This document shows, piece after piece, positions 1 through 9,330 of a stretch of DNA of 64,000 bases (its first letter is position 1; each line of letters opens with the position of its first letter). Where the stretch lies: assembly GCA_023639215.1 (NCBI GenBank), contig CP097899.1:627501-691500 (forward strand), in the 5' to 3' direction. The position numbers were made by a program, and so were the translations under genes. Origin of the DNA: Candidatus Pristimantibacillus lignocellulolyticus (GTDB lineage: Bacteria > Bacillota > Bacilli > Paenibacillales > Paenibacillaceae). The notes below the pieces were generated by a model, which did no database searches, was not told the DNA's origin, and saw only the letters and a program-made list of their open reading frames with translations.

Positions 1-95
1 AGCTAATAAAATTGGTACTAATTTGAAAACTTTACTCTTTTGCATTGAAAAAATCCCCCTTTTAATTTTTTTCATTTATAATAACATTTCAGTTA

Positions 96-923
96 TTACC
101 CTTTGACTGAGCCAGCTGCAATTCCTTCTACAATGTAACGTTGTAAAAACAGGAAGAAGATAACAACTGGTGTAACACCTAGCACTAGTGCTGGTAGCGC
201 AAGATCCCATTGTTTCGTATATTCTGAGAAAAACGAGAATGTTGCTAATGGAATCGTTCTAAGTTCTGGTTTTTGTAATATTAACGATGGTAACAAGTAA
301 TCATTCCAGATCGCTAATGTATTTAATACAATGACAGTCATTAGCATCGGCTTCAACATTGGTAATACAATTCGGAAAAAGACACCAACGCGAGAAGTTC
401 CATCTACGGTAGCCGCTTCTTCAATTTCTAAAGGGATCGATTTAACAAATCCATGGAAGAGAAAGACAGCCATTGGTGTACTTAACCCTAAATAACTAAT
501 AATTAACCCTGCTTTTGAATTCATTAAACCTAATTCACTAATAACACGAATCAGTGGCATCATAATCGTTTGAAAAGGTACGACCATTGCCGCAACTAAT
601 ACGAGTAGAAAAATCCGATTAAACATGGTATCAGAACGAACCATTCGATAAGCAGCCATACAGCTAATTAGTCCAATCAACGATACACCGACTACTGTAA
701 TAACAAAAGAATTGAGAAAGGCTTCTGGAAAACGAGTTAATTCCCAAGCTCTTGAATAGTTTTCCCACTGAAATACTTTTGGCCAACTTGCAGCATCCGA
801 CATAATCTCCCCAAAGGGTTTGACGGAGTTTACAAAAAGGAAGTAAAACGGTGCGAGAAAAAGGAGTGAAATTAGCACCATCACGATTTCTAGAATGAAT
901 GTTTTACCATTATAGGGTTTCAT
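96..923 (-). CDS. Carbohydrate ABC transporter permease, MalG type
   Basis: Inner-membrane subunit of a binding-protein-dependent sugar importer (family role: forms the translocation path with a MalF-type partner and docks an MsmX-like ATPase). The 275-residue protein has an N-terminal membrane helix at about 11-31, five more hydrophobic segments, and the cytoplasmic EAA loop with EEAATVDG at 168-175 followed by RIVLPMLKP. The C-terminus ends in AGSVKG, as is common in this subfamily. It starts 2 nt after the stop of the MalF-type gene upstream, so the two are co-transcribed. No solute-binding protein or ATPase is visible here; the binding protein is probably beyond the left edge. The sugar cannot be told from sequence. 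Confidence 0.93.
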   Translation of the reverse strand: MKPYNGKTFILEIVMVLISLLFLAPFYFLFVNSVKPFGEIMSDAASWPKVFQWENYSRAWELTRFPEAFLNSFVITVVGVSLIGLISCMAAYRMVRSDTMFNRIFLLVLVAAMVVPFQTIMMPLIRVISELGLMNSKAGLIISYLGLSTPMAVFLFHGFVKSIPLEIEEAATVDGTSRVGVFFRIVLPMLKPMLMTVIVLNTLAIWNDYLLPSLILQKPELRTIPLATFSFFSEYTKQWDLALPALVLGVTPVVIFFLFLQRYIVEGIAAGSVKG

Positions 924-925
924 TG

Positions 926-1804
926 TTACGCCTCTACCTCCTTACTCTTCGTTACACGAACTTGGATTAATGTAATTATAGCTACCGTCACGAAGAACAG
1001 TAATGCTTTTGCAGTACCAAGACCATAGCGGTTATTTTGGAATGCTTCATTGTAAATGTTCATAGCTACAGATTCCGTTGATTTGTACGGTCCGCCTGCT
1101 GTTAAGGACAAGTTAATATCAAAGATTTTAAATGACCATGAAATAGCTAAAAATAAACAAATGGTAACGGCTGGCATAACTAAAGGAATCGTAATGCTAC
1201 GCAACATTTGCCAGCGATTAGCTCCATCAATCTCTGCCGCTTCAACAACTTCTTTCGGCACATTCGTTAATGACGATATATAAATAACCATCAAGTAACC
1301 AGCTGAGTGCCATACAAACACAGTGACGATACCCCAAAATCCAGTAGTTGGATCACCTAACCACGCAAGTCCAAAAAATGACCAATCAGTTAGTTTATAT
1401 ACGGTATCAAACCCTTTAACAAAAATAAACTGCCATATAAATCCTAGTAGTAAACCACCGATAACGTTCGGCATAAAGAAAACCGTCCGCATAACGTTTT
1501 TTAGTTTTAATGCATTTGTTAACAAATACGCAAAAGCGAAGCCTACTATATTAACTAATACGACACCAACAACGGTAAACTTAGCGGTAAATATAAACGA
1601 CTTCCAAAAGTTGGTATCATTTGTGAAAAGCGTTTTAAAATTACTTAGTCCTACCCAGTTGACTGTTTTTGCGATACCATTCCAATCGGTTAACGAATAG
1701 TACATCCCTAATAAAAATGGTACTATGAGAATAAGAACGAAGAATATCAACACGGGTCCTACAAAGAACGTTTGCAGTCCCCATTCTGTCTTTCTTTTTT
1801 TCAT
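926..1804 (-). CDS. Carbohydrate ABC transporter permease, MalF type
   Basis: Membrane partner of the downstream MalG-type permease. About 292 residues with a basic N-terminus (MKKRKTEWG), a first helix at about 14-34, and the EAA loop EAAEIDGANRW followed by IPLVMP near residues 190-210. I choose the ATG at 1804: GGGAG lies 7 nt upstream, whereas a GTG six codons earlier would overlap that ribosome site. The gene is divergent from a YesM-type sensor kinase, with about 100 bp between them. That arrangement is typical for sugar importers controlled by the adjacent two-component pair (inference). Substrate unknown. Confidence 0.92.
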   Translation of the reverse strand: MKKRKTEWGLQTFFVGPVLIFFVLILIVPFLLGMYYSLTDWNGIAKTVNWVGLSNFKTLFTNDTNFWKSFIFTAKFTVVGVVLVNIVGFAFAYLLTNALKLKNVMRTVFFMPNVIGGLLLGFIWQFIFVKGFDTVYKLTDWSFFGLAWLGDPTTGFWGIVTVFVWHSAGYLMVIYISSLTNVPKEVVEAAEIDGANRWQMLRSITIPLVMPAVTICLFLAISWSFKIFDINLSLTAGGPYKSTESVAMNIYNEAFQNNRYGLGTAKALLFFVTVAIITLIQVRVTKSKEVEA

Positions 1805-1906
1805 GAGCTTTCTCCCTTCCACAATCTTTTGTGCTATAGTAATGTCATTATAAGGTCATGACGAACAAACAAATACCTACTAGCGTGAACTAAAAGGGGT
1901 AAAATA

Positions 1907-3724
1907 TTGATTGGAAGTGTTAGATTGAAGCTCAAAACGATTCGAAGTAAATTAATTGTTTTTTTATTGCTTGCTACTATTATTCCCATTTCAGCTACGA
2001 TGTTTGTCAGTTATTATTATACGAACGAGTCTTTAAAACAAAGGGTTGCTTCGGAAAATATGAACTTACTATTTCAAGGGGCGAATAATTTATCTACCTT
2101 ATTAGATAATTTAAATCGTGCAAGCTCTAATATTTATACGATTCAAACGCTTATTCAAGGAGGCTACAATGATAGGTTTAGTGAATCGCGAGTTTATGAT
2201 TCATTGCGCTACATGACAACTGTCGTTCCCGATGTGTATCAAGTGTACTTATATGAAAATAAAAATAGCAAAGCAACACTTGTTACATTAAACACGCCTA
2301 GTCGTAACCATAATATCGATGTATATCCGACCACGGATAGTAGCGAACAATTATTGTCTACCCATTTAAGCCATACGTATGGGTTAACATCTTTAACAAC
2401 TAACAACTATACGGCTCGTCATGTATTCACATTGCAAAAAGAAATACAAAAAATACCGTCCACAGAGGTGATCGGTCACCTCGCAATTGATGTTGATATT
2501 AAAGCGATTACAAACATTGTTCATAATTTATATGATTCGGGCAATGAAAAGTTCTATATTATTGATCATAACAACCAATTCATATACAGTGATGATGCTT
2601 CGCAGTACGAACAGCCTTTTTCTGCTAACTGGTACGACGAAGGTGTACTGGCTAATGAACATCAGCAAGCTTATTTTGAAGCAGAGAACAGTTTGTTTGT
2701 GTATCAAAAAATAAAAAACAATTTAACTGATTGGACGCTAGTGAAGGAAATACCTATCGCTTATTTAACGAAAGAAACCAAAAAAGCTGCTGCGATTAAC
2801 CTCATGTTGTTAACGATTTCATTAATTGTTATTGTTATTGCAACCGTCATCATTTCGATTCGCATTACGATGCCAATCCGTCAGCTTTCAAGGTATATGA
2901 GCTTAATTCAAACCGGACAATTAGACGTCGCTATTCCATCTGTAAAGCATCAAGATGAAATAAGCCATATTATTAATCGTTTTCGACAAATGATGGATAC
3001 GATTAATAATTTAGTATTGCGAGAGTACAAATTAGAATTATCCAGTAAAACTAACCAACTAAAAGCAATGCAAGCACAAATAAACCCGCATTTTCTCAAT
3101 AACACCTTACAAATTATCGGGACGTTAGCTTTAGAACAAAACAATGCACAGATATACAAACTACTTTCTTCGCTGGCTAAAATGATGCAGTATAGTATGC
3201 ATAATAACAATAAAGTAGTTAAGCTAAACGATGAACTTGATCATGTTAAAGCTTATATTGAATTGCAAAAAGAACGATATGAAAATCAATTTTCAGTACA
3301 ATATCATATTGATGAAACGTTACTATCTCTCCCTGTACCAAAGTTGATATTACAACCGATCGTGGAAAATTATTTCAAACATGGCTTCGAGCGTAATAAA
3401 GAAAATCAACAATTAATCATTCAAGCACAAGCCCTGCATGCTAATACGATATGTATCAAAATAAGCAATAATGGATTACCTATTGCCCCTGAGAAGTTGT
3501 ATGAATTAAATCAAAAGTTGGAGCATACTGTAATCAATTTATTAAACCACATTGACCATGATAGCAATGAAGATACGACACATACCTCCATTGGCCTAAG
3601 TAATGTTCTAACAAGATTAAAACTACTTTACGATAACAAAGCAACTTTAGAGATTAGTAATAATGCTGAAATTATTTCTGTCATGATTACTTTCCCTGCA
3701 CAAGTAACATTGGAGCGTGAATAA
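1907..3724 (+). CDS. Sensor histidine kinase, YesM type
   Basis: Membrane kinase that would phosphorylate the response regulator encoded next. 605 residues: transmembrane helix at about 16-36, a large extracytoplasmic sensor region, a second helix at about 295-318, HAMP (begins ITMPIRQLSRYM), then the His_kinase domain with QAQINPHFLNN carrying the phospho-accepting His (about residue 395). The ATPase domain has ILQPIVENYFKHG (N box) and the glycine-box region ISNNGLPI. The start is a TTG with AAGGGG 7 nt upstream; no ATG fits. The regulator starts 2 nt after the stop. Such kinases sense carbohydrate, often through the cognate binding protein. The divergent permease genes are the likely target. 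Confidence 0.93.
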   Translation: MIGSVRLKLKTIRSKLIVFLLLATIIPISATMFVSYYYTNESLKQRVASENMNLLFQGANNLSTLLDNLNRASSNIYTIQTLIQGGYNDRFSESRVYDSLRYMTTVVPDVYQVYLYENKNSKATLVTLNTPSRNHNIDVYPTTDSSEQLLSTHLSHTYGLTSLTTNNYTARHVFTLQKEIQKIPSTEVIGHLAIDVDIKAITNIVHNLYDSGNEKFYIIDHNNQFIYSDDASQYEQPFSANWYDEGVLANEHQQAYFEAENSLFVYQKIKNNLTDWTLVKEIPIAYLTKETKKAAAINLMLLTISLIVIVIATVIISIRITMPIRQLSRYMSLIQTGQLDVAIPSVKHQDEISHIINRFRQMMDTINNLVLREYKLELSSKTNQLKAMQAQINPHFLNNTLQIIGTLALEQNNAQIYKLLSSLAKMMQYSMHNNNKVVKLNDELDHVKAYIELQKERYENQFSVQYHIDETLLSLPVPKLILQPIVENYFKHGFERNKENQQLIIQAQALHANTICIKISNNGLPIAPEKLYELNQKLEHTVINLLNHIDHDSNEDTTHTSIGLSNVLTRLKLLYDNKATLEISNNAEIISVMITFPAQVTLERE

Positions 3725-3726
3725 AA

Positions 3727-5352
3727 TTGAAAGCTTTAATAGTAGATGATGAATCTCGCGTACGAAAAGCGATTCGATTATTAGTTAATTGGGAAGAACA
3801 CGGTATTACTGAAATTAAAGAAGCAGATGGCGCTAATAAAGCAATTGAAATGATGAGTGAATATAAACCTCAGCTTGTTATTACAGATATGATGATGGAT
3901 GCTGGTGACGGCATAGAGTTAATGAGGTGGATCGAAAAGCACTCGAAGGCTTGTAAATTCATTGTTATAAGTGGACATGACGATTTTGAATATATGCGTC
4001 ATACTGTACAATCCGGTGGAATCGACTATCTATTAAAGCCAATCGATGCTGATAATATCAATGCTGCAGTAGCTACAGCAATAAAGACATGGTTAGCTGA
4101 AGAGCATGCGCGCCAAATTCAATTCAAACAATCAATAATGCTTAATGAACTTAAGCCAGTACATGATGAGAAACTTCTGTCTGGGCTTTTTAATGATACT
4201 GCAAATATTAACTACACTGTACAACGTTTGAAAAAAGATCGTGTTATTCCAAACCAGATTACTAATGTACAACTTTTTATATTACAAATTAACAATGCAG
4301 ATAAACTTTTATTAGATAGGTTCGGTAACGATGTCGAACTTTTACTATACACTATTGAAAATATTTGTAATGAATGCATCGGTAGGGACTTTAATGGCGT
4401 TGCGTTTAAATACTGGGGTTCATTCGAACAAATCATCTTATTACTATGGGATAATAAAGTGAATGCAGCTTTCATTACAAACCAAATTAATAATGTCATA
4501 TATAAACTTTTTTCTCGCAAGTTCCACTTCGGTACAACGACACTAGACAAGTTTCCAACAAGTCTAGCTAAACAATATGACGAGGCGATTTCAGCATTAG
4601 ATCATCGTAATCTGCTCGATTTCGCTTCATATTTGCATAATGCTAGTGAGTTCCGACAATTTCAAAATAATGAAAGCTATTCTTTTGCTAACGTAAAAGA
4701 TGAATGGAGAGTCGCCTTACTAAGTGGCAATCAACATTTAATCGAAAAATATTCCAAATCATGGATAGATTTTTTTGTGAATAATAGTTACATTAGCCCT
4801 CACTTATTACAGTTATGGTTAGAAGATATGTTTAGCTTTCGCAGCTCATTATTACAAGAAATTTCGCACAACCAAAAAAATGAGTTACTAACTATGCTAG
4901 AACAGCAAGATACATTAACTATTCCACCGAATATCCATGATTACAGCATTAAACTACATGATTGGCGACAATGGGTATTGCAGTTTAACTTGAACCTGTC
5001 GAAAGCAATTACTGGCATTCAACAAAACAAATCACGTTCATTTTCTGATGTTGTATCGTATATAGAGATTCATTATAATGAAGAGCTTACTTTACAAGAA
5101 ATTGCTGATACTTTTCTAATTAGTCGTGAATATATTTCAAGAAAATTTAAGCAAGAATATGCTATTAGTTTCACGGAGTATGTAACAAGTTTTCGTTTAA
5201 ATAAAGCAAAAGCGTTATTACTAAATCGTAATCTGAAACTAAATAAAATAGCAGAAATGGTTGGCATACCTGATGTAAAATACTTCAGCAAAGTATTCAA
5301 AAAACATGAAGGATTAACGCCAAATGAATATCGAAAAACGTTATCACAATAA
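3727..5352 (+). CDS. Response regulator with AraC-type DNA-binding domain, YesN type
   Basis: DNA-binding partner of the YesM-type kinase. The receiver domain occupies residues 1-120: acidic pair DD at 8-9, phospho-acceptor D54 in VITDMMMD, and K104 in YLLKP. A poorly conserved linker of about 300 residues follows. The C-terminal AraC helix-turn-helix pair runs from about 440 to 538 (LTLQEIADTFLISREYISRKFK and the second helix KIAEMVGIPDVKYFSKVFKK, ending GLTPNEYRK). Start is TTG, 2 nt after the kinase stop; GGAG lies within the kinase 3' end. It probably activates the divergent sugar permease operon when phosphorylated (inference from context). Confidence 0.93.
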   Translation: MKALIVDDESRVRKAIRLLVNWEEHGITEIKEADGANKAIEMMSEYKPQLVITDMMMDAGDGIELMRWIEKHSKACKFIVISGHDDFEYMRHTVQSGGIDYLLKPIDADNINAAVATAIKTWLAEEHARQIQFKQSIMLNELKPVHDEKLLSGLFNDTANINYTVQRLKKDRVIPNQITNVQLFILQINNADKLLLDRFGNDVELLLYTIENICNECIGRDFNGVAFKYWGSFEQIILLLWDNKVNAAFITNQINNVIYKLFSRKFHFGTTTLDKFPTSLAKQYDEAISALDHRNLLDFASYLHNASEFRQFQNNESYSFANVKDEWRVALLSGNQHLIEKYSKSWIDFFVNNSYISPHLLQLWLEDMFSFRSSLLQEISHNQKNELLTMLEQQDTLTIPPNIHDYSIKLHDWRQWVLQFNLNLSKAITGIQQNKSRSFSDVVSYIEIHYNEELTLQEIADTFLISREYISRKFKQEYAISFTEYVTSFRLNKAKALLLNRNLKLNKIAEMVGIPDVKYFSKVFKKHEGLTPNEYRKTLSQ

Positions 5353-5394
5353 ATAATTAGGACTAACATATGTAATGAATGTAATAATATCAAA

Positions 5395-5422
5395 GAGGCC
5401 TATACGCATGCGTATAGGCCTC
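5395..5422. repeat. Perfect 28-bp palindrome between the YesN-type gene and argS
   Basis: Half-site GAGGCCTATACGCA is followed directly by its exact reverse complement, giving a loop-free 28-bp inverted repeat. It lies 42 nt after the regulator stop and 72 nt before the argS stop on the other strand (convergent genes). It would form a GC-rich hairpin in both transcripts, but the flanks are poor in T, so it is not a textbook intrinsic terminator. Bidirectional termination is still the simplest role. Confidence 0.6.
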
Positions 5423-5494
5423 TCTTCGAACATGCGGGTAAACTCGTTCAACCGCCATATCAAATAATAACTTCTGAATTTATTTATATTGGTA

Positions 5495-7174
5495 TTACAT
5501 CTTACTAGGCGCTGAAATTCCGAGCATTCGTAATGATTCTTTCAATATTACAGCTACACAATGAATGAACGCTAACTTCATTTGCTGATATTCATCATCA
5601 CTTAGCACTTTTGTATGGGCGTAATATTTATTGAATGCTCTTGCTAAACTTAAACTATATTTTGCGATTTGTGAAGGATCTGCGTATAGGAAAGCCTTTT
5701 GTACTGTTATTGGAAATTGTTCCAACATAACAACAATTGGCCATGCGTAATCTCCTAAAGCTTTAAAGTTTAACGATTGTTCTTCATAATTTCCCTTTTC
5801 AAGAATTGATGAAATGCGGGCATAGGTGTATTGAACGTATGGACCAGTCTCTCCTTCAAAATTCATCATTTGTTCAAGAGAGAAATCAATATCGTTCATC
5901 CGATCATTTTTCAAATCGTTAAAAATAACGGCTCCGACTCCAACTTGCTTAGCAACTTCTTCCTTCTTCTCTAAATTCGGATTTTTCGCTTCGATGTTTT
6001 GCATTGCTGTTTCAACCGCTTCTGCTAATACATCAGCTAGCAAAACAACCTTACCTTTCCGAGTAGACATTTTCTTTCCATCTTTCAGCATCATACCAAA
6101 CGGAACATGCTGCAACTCATTCGCCCACTCATATCCCATTTTATTAAGGACATTAAACAATTGCTTGAAATGGAGCGACTGCTCATTACCCACTACATAA
6201 AAAGTTTTCACAGCGTCATATTCATTGTGACGATATATTGCTGCTGCTAAATCACGCGTAGCATACAGTGTCGCTCCATCTGTCTTCGTAATTAAACATG
6301 GGGGCATCTGATCATCCATTTCCACTACGTAAGCACCGTCTGATAATGTAAGAAGATTTTTGTCCTGAAGCTCTTGGACAATCGGTTTCATTTTATCATT
6401 GTAGAAAGCTTCACCAACATAGGAATCAAACGTTATTCCCAATATTTGATAAATGGTCTCGAACTCAGTTAGTGAAGCATCACGGAACCATTTCCACAAG
6501 GTGAGCGCTTCATTTTCACCGTCTTCTAATGACTTAAAAGCAGCACGTGCTTGTTCATTCAACGATTCATCAGTTTCCGCCATATCATGAAATTTCACAT
6601 AAATCTTTAATAGCTCTTGAATTGGAGCAGATTCTATCGCCTCTTTATCTCCCCATAGTCGATAAGCAACAATCAATTTACCGAATTGTGTACCCCAATC
6701 TCCTAAATGATTTATTTTCACTGCTTTATAACCATTTTTCTCAGAGATATTAGCGAGTGCATTCCCAATTACTGTTGATCTTAAGTGTCCCATGGAGAAA
6801 GGCTTCGCAATATTAGGAGAAGAGTAGTCAATAACTACATTTTCATGTCTAGATGAAATTGAACCGTATTGTTCTTTTTGCGACATGATTATCTGTAATA
6901 CATCTTTAGTAAGCTTTTCTTGATTGAGAAAGATATTTACATAACCGCCCACTACTTTTACTTCTTGAATCAAATTAGCTTGTATGTTCTCCGCTAATTC
7001 TGATGCGATCTGTTGAGGCGCTTTTCTTAACTTTTTAGCTAATGTAAAACACGGAAATGCTATATCCCCCATCTCCGAATTTTTCGGTTTTTCAAGTAAT
7101 GCTGCAACCTCTTCGTTTGATAATTCATAGTTTAACGCTTGGGCAATAATGGATGCCAACTGTTCATAGATCAT
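5495..7174 (-). CDS. argS: Arginyl-tRNA synthetase
   Basis: Charges tRNA-Arg with arginine using ATP (class I synthetase, cytosolic). 559 residues, the normal length. The N-terminal additional domain covers about 1-110. The class-I HIGH-like motif is in PFSMGHLRST (SMGH at 127-130), the KMSKS-like motif is KKMSTRKGKVV, and the C-terminal DALR-type anticodon-binding domain includes GPYVQYTYARI near residue 445. GAGGAG precedes the ATG. It is preceded by a T-box leader with an apparent Arg specifier, so expression should rise when uncharged tRNA-Arg accumulates. Monocistronic. Confidence 0.97.
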   Translation of the reverse strand: MIYEQLASIIAQALNYELSNEEVAALLEKPKNSEMGDIAFPCFTLAKKLRKAPQQIASELAENIQANLIQEVKVVGGYVNIFLNQEKLTKDVLQIIMSQKEQYGSISSRHENVVIDYSSPNIAKPFSMGHLRSTVIGNALANISEKNGYKAVKINHLGDWGTQFGKLIVAYRLWGDKEAIESAPIQELLKIYVKFHDMAETDESLNEQARAAFKSLEDGENEALTLWKWFRDASLTEFETIYQILGITFDSYVGEAFYNDKMKPIVQELQDKNLLTLSDGAYVVEMDDQMPPCLITKTDGATLYATRDLAAAIYRHNEYDAVKTFYVVGNEQSLHFKQLFNVLNKMGYEWANELQHVPFGMMLKDGKKMSTRKGKVVLLADVLAEAVETAMQNIEAKNPNLEKKEEVAKQVGVGAVIFNDLKNDRMNDIDFSLEQMMNFEGETGPYVQYTYARISSILEKGNYEEQSLNFKALGDYAWPIVVMLEQFPITVQKAFLYADPSQIAKYSLSLARAFNKYYAHTKVLSDDEYQQMKLAFIHCVAVILKESLRMLGISAPSKM

Positions 7175-7190
7175 CTATTTTTCTCCTCTC

Positions 7191-7430
7191 AAATTAAAAA
7201 AGCTCCCGTCTCTAAATAAGAGACGAGAGCATATCTTCCCGTGGTACCACTCTAGTTGCCACTAAAAAGTGACCGCTTTCCATTGTTAACGAGGTGTCTC
7301 CCCGATTTTCCCTACTCATTGTTCAAGAAATATCTCAAAAGTGCGGTTCATTCATTAGTCGTGTATTAGGCTTTCACCCTCCCTAATTCGCTATCCATTT
7401 CCAATGAATTACTCTCTTTATCACTGATTT
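7191..7430 (-). promoter_or_regulatory. T-box leader of argS with terminator
   Basis: On the minus strand the T-box core AGAGTGGTACCACGGG lies at 7238-7253; its TGGT pairs with the tRNA acceptor end. The intrinsic terminator follows: GCTCTCGTCTC at 7220-7230, loop, GAGACGGGAGC, then a T-rich run down to about 7193. Upstream, the stem I region contains AGGGAGGGTGAAAGCC and GAACCGCACTTTTGAGA. The codon CGC at 7343-7345 fits the specifier position for arginine. The core and the terminator are clear. The specifier assignment is by position and fits the downstream gene. Confidence 0.9.
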
Positions 7431-7666
7431 TATTTATTCGATTTTAATGTATATTACCTATTCAAATTATAAATGTCAACTTTTTAGTATGGTATGTGAA
7501 AGCTCGTTCTTTTGTCATCAATATTAATTTAATGTTTGAACTAAAACTATATGTGGGTATTTCTCTAGTAATTGGTCATCTTAATAGTAATGTTTGCAAA
7601 GCAACACTTCTTAATCGCAAATAATTTTGTCTATTAGAAACCATAAATAATCAGGAGGTATACACA

Positions 7667-8452
7667 ATGAGTCAGAAACAACTGCAAGGAAAAGTTGCTT
7701 TAATTACAGGTGCTGCTTCAGGTATTGGTCATGCAACTGCACTATTGATGGCGCAGGAAGGAGCAAAGATTGTATTAGTCGATTTGAATAATGAGCGTTC
7801 AGAGAAAACGGTCAATCATATAGAACAATCCGGTGGTACATGCTTGTTTATCGATACCGATGTTGCTAATCCAGAACGTGTTGAAAAAGCATTCCAACAA
7901 GCGATACAGACATTCGGTCAGTTAGATATTATATTTGCAAACGCTGGAATTAACGGTACTGTAGCACCTATTGAAGATATTACTGCAGATCAATGGGATG
8001 AAACATTAACAACCAATCTTAAAAGTACTTTTCTAACTGTAAAATATGCGATCCCTCATATGAAAACTAATGGTGGTAGCATCATCATTACGAGTTCTAT
8101 TAATGGTAGTCGCAAATTTTCCAGCTTCGGTATGTCCGCATATAGTAGCTCCAAAGCTGGTCAAGTCGCCTTTGCCAAGATGGCAGCACTCGAACTTGCT
8201 CGCTACAAAATTAGAGTAAATGTTATATGCCCAGGAGCAATTGCAACGAATATTAGTGAAAACACGTTCCGTCAACCTGAAGTTAGTAAAATCGAGATTC
8301 CTGTTACATACCCTGAAGGAAAACAGCCACTAGAACACGCTCCAGGTCAACCTGAGCAAGTTGCTGATCTAGTACTATTTCTAGCGTCATCTCGGTCAAG
8401 TCATGTGACGGGGAGTGAGGTCTACATTGATGGAGCAGAAACACTCCTTTGA
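7667..8452 (+). CDS. Short-chain dehydrogenase/reductase (SDR)
   Basis: NAD(P)-dependent oxidoreductase of the classical SDR family; substrate unknown. 261 residues. The Rossmann motif TGAASGIG spans 14-21, the NAG motif ANAG is at 91-94, the catalytic Ser is in ITSSINGS (about 143-144), and Y159/K163 lie in YSSSK. The PG motif is in CPGAIATNI, with VTGSEVYIDGAE at the C-terminus. VDL after the second strand (acidic residue) suggests NAD rather than NADP (inference). AGGAGG lies 8 nt before the ATG. The gene is single, with a hairpin-repeat array starting 3 nt after its stop. It resembles many 3-oxoacyl-ACP-reductase-annotated genes, but nothing here shows a fatty-acid role. Confidence 0.9.
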   Translation: MSQKQLQGKVALITGAASGIGHATALLMAQEGAKIVLVDLNNERSEKTVNHIEQSGGTCLFIDTDVANPERVEKAFQQAIQTFGQLDIIFANAGINGTVAPIEDITADQWDETLTTNLKSTFLTVKYAIPHMKTNGGSIIITSSINGSRKFSSFGMSAYSSSKAGQVAFAKMAALELARYKIRVNVICPGAIATNISENTFRQPEVSKIEIPVTYPEGKQPLEHAPGQPEQVADLVLFLASSRSSHVTGSEVYIDGAETLL

Positions 8453-8455
8453 GAA

Positions 8456-9245
8456 GTAGTTCAAAAAGCGGACTTTGATAACGATGTCTACGCTAACGTA
8501 GCTTAGTCGGCGGCGAATATGAAGCGAACTTGGGACGTCCGGTACGCATGTACCAATAACGTACATTTACGTTTCCTCCTTCCGCAAGTAGCGCTCCATC
8601 TTCTTGGTTCTGAAAGCCCGCTTCTTGAACCTTCATTGTAAGCTGTAGTTCAAAAAGCGGACTTTGATAACGATGTCTACGCTAATGTAGCTTAGTCGGC
8701 GGCGAATATGAAGCGAACTTGGGACGTCCGGTACGCATGTACCAATAACGTACATTTACGTTTCCTCCTTCCGCAAGTAGCGCTCCATCTTCTTGGTTCT
8801 GAAAGCCCGCTTCTTGAACCTTCATTGTAAGCTGTAGTTCAAAAAGCGGATTTTGATATCGATGTCTACGCTAATGTAGCTTAGTCGGCGGCGAATATGA
8901 AGCGAACTTGGGACGTCCGGTACGCATGTACCAATAACGTACATTTACGTTTCCTCCTTCCGCAAGTAGCGCTTCATCTTCTTGGTTCTAAAAGCCCGCT
9001 TTTCGAACATCGATTGGAAGAAGTAGTTCGAAAAAGTGGACTTTAATAACGATGTCTACGCTAACGTAGCTTAGTCGGCGGCGAATATGAAGCGAACTTG
9101 GGAAGTCCGGTACGCATGTACCAATAACGTACATTTACGTTTCCTCCTTCCGCAAGTAGCGCTTCATCTTCTTGGTTCTAAAAGCCCGCTTTTCGAACAT
9201 CGATTGGAAGAAGTAGTTCGAAAAAGTGGACTTTAATAACGATGT
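8456..9245 (+). repeat. Tandem array of a 177-bp hairpin element (4 copies plus a fragment)
   Basis: Copies lie at 8456-8632, 8645-8821, 8834-9009 and 9023-9199, with a 33-bp remnant at 9213-9245; the period is about 189 bp. Each begins GTAGTTCAAAAAGCGGAC (or GTAGTTCGAAAAAGTGGAC) and ends with a near reverse complement, CCGCTTCTTGAAC (or CCGCTTTTCGAAC), so the ends pair. The middle contains GGTACGCATGTACC and CGTACATTTACG. Copies 1 and 2 are nearly identical; copies 3 and 4 share a later variant. Homologous elements occur at 27598, 36149, 36335, 54492, 54677 and 54863. No protein gene is supported inside. Confidence 0.9.
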
Positions 9246-9274
9246 GATTCAGGTAGGTAACAGACAAAGCACAA

Positions 9275-9308
9275 AAAACCGATAGTGGAGTATATCCGCT
9301 ATCGGTTC
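9275..9308 (-). terminator. Intrinsic terminator of the 9.3-kb chemoreceptor gene
   Basis: Read on the minus strand: AACCGATAGCGGA, loop, TCCACTATCGGTT, followed by TTTTG. It lies 23 nt after the chemoreceptor stop. Confidence 0.8.
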
Positions 9309-9330
9309 TTGTCATTTATGATTGAATAAT

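Noticed and set aside
8456..9245. CRISPR array
   Set aside because: Repeats of 177 bp with only 12-13 bp between copies, not short repeats with unique spacers; no cas genes.
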